A DNA stretch of 8,041 nucleotides from CAIOSQ01 sp041178225 (GTDB lineage Bacteria; Pseudomonadota; Alphaproteobacteria; CACIAM-22H2). Shown here one piece after another: positions 5,909-8,041 of the stretch; the first letter of the stretch is position 1, and every line of letters starts with the position of its first letter. Under the pieces are notes generated by a model. The model made no database searches and was not told the origin of the DNA. It saw only the letters and a list, made by a program, of their open reading frames with translations. The stretch is from NCBI GenBank assembly GCA_041178225.1, contig JBEGVV010000035.1, positions 1 to 8,041 on the forward strand. Reading direction: 5' to 3'. The translations under genes and the position numbers were made by a program.

Positions 5909-7035
5909 CCGCTCCGCTTCCCTTCATCGACCTGCAGGCCCAGTACCGGCGGCTGAAGCCGGCCATCGACGCGCGGGTTATGCGCGTCCTGGAGCACGGC
6001 AGGTTCATCCTCGGGCCCGAGGTCGCCGAGCTCGAGGCGGCGCTCTCCGCGTTCTGCGGCGTGCGCGAGACCGTCACCGTGGCGAGCGGCACCGAGGCGC
6101 TGCGCATCCCGATGATGGGCGAGGGCATCGGCCCGGGCGACGCGGTCTTCCTGCCGGCCTTCACCTACACGGCTACCGCCGAGGTGCCCTGCGCGATCGG
6201 CGCCGAGCCGGTCTTCGTCGACGTCGACCCGCGCAGCTACAACCTCGATCCCGCCGCGCTCGAGCGCGCCATCGCAGGGGTCCGCGCCGAGGGCAGGCTG
6301 CGCCCGCGCGCCGTCGTCGCGGTCGACCTCTTCGGCCTGCCGGCCGACTACGAGGCGATCGGCGAGACCTGCCGGCGCGAGGGCCTGTTCCTGCTCGCCG
6401 ACGCCGCGCAGAGCTTCGGCGCGAGCCGCGGCAACCGGCGCGCGGGCGCGCTGGCGCCGGTCACGGCGACGAGCTTCTTCCCCGCCAAGCCGCTTGGCGC
6501 CTATGGCGATGGCGGCGCGATCTTCACCGACGATCCGGCGAAGGCGGAGATCTACCGCTCGATCCGCTTCCACGGATCGAACAACGCCGACCGCTACGAG
6601 ATCGAGCGCATCGGCACCAATGGCCGCCTCGACACGATCCAGGCCGCGATCCTCATGGTGAAGCTCGAGGCCTATCCCGCCGAGCTCGCCCATCGCGGCG
6701 CGGTCGCCGCGCGCTACGACGAGAAGCTGCCTGCCACGGTGCGCCGTCCGGCGCGCGAGGCCGGCAGCGCCAGCGCCTGGCCGCTCTATGTCGTCGAGAC
6801 GCCGCGGCGCGACGCGGTGAAGGCGGCGCTTGCCGCCCAGGGCATACCGACGGCGATCTACTATCCCAAGCCGATGCATTTCCAGCCGGCCTATGCACGC
6901 TTCGGCAAGGGACCGGGCTCGCTGCCGGTCTCCGAGGCGCTCTGCGCGCGCGTCCTCGCCCTGCCGATGCATTCCGACCTCGACCTCGCGACGGTCGACC
7001 GGATCTGCGCCGCGGTCGCGGAGGCCCTCGCCTGA
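5905..7035 (+). CDS. DegT/DnrJ/EryC1 family PLP sugar aminotransferase, WbpE-like
   Basis: The 376-residue product is a typical length for this fold-type I family, which transfers an amino group, usually from glutamate, to a keto-sugar nucleotide. It opens with PFIDLQAQYRRLKPAID, then FILGPEVAELE, SGTEALRIPMM, PAFTYTATAE and FVDVDPRSYNLDP. DAAQSFGA carries the Asp that holds the PLP pyridine nitrogen, and SFFPAKPLGAYGDGGAIFT contains the Schiff-base lysine K195. From memory these stretches closely match WbpE of Pseudomonas aeruginosa, which aminates UDP-3-keto-GlcNAc-uronate to UDP-GlcNAc(3NH2)A; other 3- or 4-keto sugars remain possible. An extra loop of about ten residues (VRAEGRLRPRA) precedes the lysine compared with WbpE. 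The partner dehydrogenases and acetyltransferase are not in the window. The start is fixed by the N-terminal motif; it lacks a clear ribosome binding site and may depend on a short upstream ORF. Two bases separate its stop from the next gene. Confidence 0.93.
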   Translation: MTAPLPFIDLQAQYRRLKPAIDARVMRVLEHGRFILGPEVAELEAALSAFCGVRETVTVASGTEALRIPMMGEGIGPGDAVFLPAFTYTATAEVPCAIGAEPVFVDVDPRSYNLDPAALERAIAGVRAEGRLRPRAVVAVDLFGLPADYEAIGETCRREGLFLLADAAQSFGASRGNRRAGALAPVTATSFFPAKPLGAYGDGGAIFTDDPAKAEIYRSIRFHGSNNADRYEIERIGTNGRLDTIQAAILMVKLEAYPAELAHRGAVAARYDEKLPATVRRPAREAGSASAWPLYVVETPRRDAVKAALAAQGIPTAIYYPKPMHFQPAYARFGKGPGSLPVSEALCARVLALPMHSDLDLATVDRICAAVAEALA

Positions 7036-7037
7036 CG

Positions 7038-8041
7038 ATGGGCGGGCCGGCGCAGGCCTGGGCCGCGCGCGCGCTCGTCGCCGCCGCGGCGCTGGCGGCG
7101 CCGGTCGCCATCGCCTCGCCGCTTGCGATCGCGCCGCTCTTCGTGCTCGTGGCGCTTGCCTGCCTGCCCTGCATCGTCGCCGCGCGCGCTTGGCGCGAGC
7201 TTGCCACACCCTTGCCGGTGCTGCTCGCCGCGGGCGTCGCATGGGCAGGCGCCTCGGCGGCATGGGCGATCGATCCCGCGCGCGTCGCTACCTCGCTGCC
7301 GCCGATCGCGCTCTCCGCGGGCGGCGGGCTCGTCCTGATGGCCGCCGCGCGGCGCCTGGCGGAGCCGGCGCGCGCGAAGCTCGGGATGGCGCTCGCCGTG
7401 GGCATCGGCCTCGCGCTGTCGGTGCTCAGCGTCGAGGCGATGGCGCGCTATCTCGACATGCTGCCCACGCCGCATGCCCGGATCGTCGCGCTGCTCGGAC
7501 GCGGCTTCGATCCCGCGATCCTCAACCGCGCCACGACGGTCGTCGCGATATCCTGCTGGATCGCCGCCGCGCTCGCATGGCGGCACGGGCGCCGCGGGCT
7601 GGCGGTGATGCTGCCGCTCTGGACGATCGCGATCCTCCCGGCATTCGCCAGCCAGGCGGCGATCCTCGGCTGGTGCGCAGGCGGCGCCTGCGCCCTCGCG
7701 GCAGCCATGGCGCCGAGGGTTGCGCGCATCGCCATGGCTTCCTGCATGGTGGCAGGATTCGCGCTGATGCCCCTGGTCCCGAACTGGGCGCCCTTCCACG
7801 ACCACTTCGCCGACCGGACGCAGACCGGCTCGGTCTGGCATCGCGCCGAGATCTGGTCCTTCGTCGCGGGCCGCATCGCGGAGCGGCCTCTCCTGGGCTG
7901 GGGCCTCGATTCCTCGCGCGCCATGCCCGGCGGCAAGGACAAGGTCGACGGCGCGAACGAGGTCCTCCCGCTGCACCCGCATAACGGGATCCTCCAGCTC
8001 TGGCTCGAGCTCGGCGCGATCGGCGCGGCGATCGGCGCGGC
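7038..8041 (+). CDS. O-antigen ligase/polymerase-like membrane protein (3' partial)
   Basis: The open frame runs 334 codons from the ATG at 7038 to the edge without a stop. The product is very hydrophobic, with about nine predicted membrane helices in residues 12-250. The Wzy_C (O-antigen ligase) signature follows: WHRAEIW at 267-273, ERPLLGWGLDSS at 282-293 and HPHNGILQLWLELG from 313. In WaaL-type enzymes an arginine and a histidine in the large periplasmic loop are needed for activity; R269 and H313 are the likely equivalents. Early on, SAAWAIDPAR (73-82) resembles the W-x-DP motif common in this family. The enzyme would join lipid-linked glycan to lipid A core, or polymerise repeat units, on the periplasmic side; ligase and polymerase cannot be told apart by sequence. 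The start lies two bases after the aminotransferase stop, with GGAGG at 7020-7024 rather far upstream. The final helices are beyond the window. Confidence 0.88.
   Translation, partial: MGGPAQAWAARALVAAAALAAPVAIASPLAIAPLFVLVALACLPCIVAARAWRELATPLPVLLAAGVAWAGASAAWAIDPARVATSLPPIALSAGGGLVLMAAARRLAEPARAKLGMALAVGIGLALSVLSVEAMARYLDMLPTPHARIVALLGRGFDPAILNRATTVVAISCWIAAALAWRHGRRGLAVMLPLWTIAILPAFASQAAILGWCAGGACALAAAMAPRVARIAMASCMVAGFALMPLVPNWAPFHDHFADRTQTGSVWHRAEIWSFVAGRIAERPLLGWGLDSSRAMPGGKDKVDGANEVLPLHPHNGILQLWLELGAIGAAIGA

Noticed and set aside
6830..7984. A 384-codon plus-strand open frame across the aminotransferase end and the ligase region
   Set aside because: It is out of frame with both genes. 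The frame starting at 7038 gives a membrane protein with clear Wzy_C motifs, whereas this one gives Arg-rich sequence.

Overview
The window is a GC-rich (above 70% by eye), densely packed stretch of plus-strand genes from a surface-polysaccharide locus (O-antigen, capsule or exopolysaccharide). Codon third positions are almost all G or C after about position 240. The gene content and composition suggest a high-GC proteobacterium, most likely an alphaproteobacterium, but no marker here fixes the taxon.

Layout, left to right, all on the + strand: the 3' end of an asparagine-synthetase-like gene (1-188); a GT-B, family-4-type glycosyltransferase (196-1302); a class I SAM methyltransferase (1299-2084); a GT-A, family-2 glycosyltransferase (2086-2955); a complete glutamine-dependent asparagine synthetase-like amidotransferase (2963-4858); a polyprenyl-phosphate-sugar-synthase-like family-2 glycosyltransferase with two C-terminal membrane helices (4903-5838); a DegT/DnrJ/EryC1 PLP sugar aminotransferase resembling WbpE (5905-7035); and an O-antigen ligase/polymerase-like membrane protein that runs off the right edge (7038 to beyond 8041).

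Neighbouring genes overlap by 4 bases or are separated by at most 66, so this looks like one polycistronic unit. No convincing promoter, rho-independent terminator, RNA gene, CRISPR array or mobile element is seen. The genes fit one task: an aminotransferase makes an amino-sugar nucleotide, amidotransferase-like enzymes may convert uronic acids to uronamides, glycosyltransferases assemble the repeat, a methyltransferase decorates it, and the last protein polymerises or ligates the glycan. The sugar chemistry is inferred from known O-antigen loci and is not proven by the sequence.

The points most worth a second look are two asparagine-synthetase-like genes in one locus, a sharp change in codon composition near position 240 inside the 5' end of the first glycosyltransferase, and a 15-codon mini-ORF with its own ribosome binding site whose stop overlaps the aminotransferase start. 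I see no evidence of a wholly new system; this is a fairly ordinary accessory polysaccharide region.
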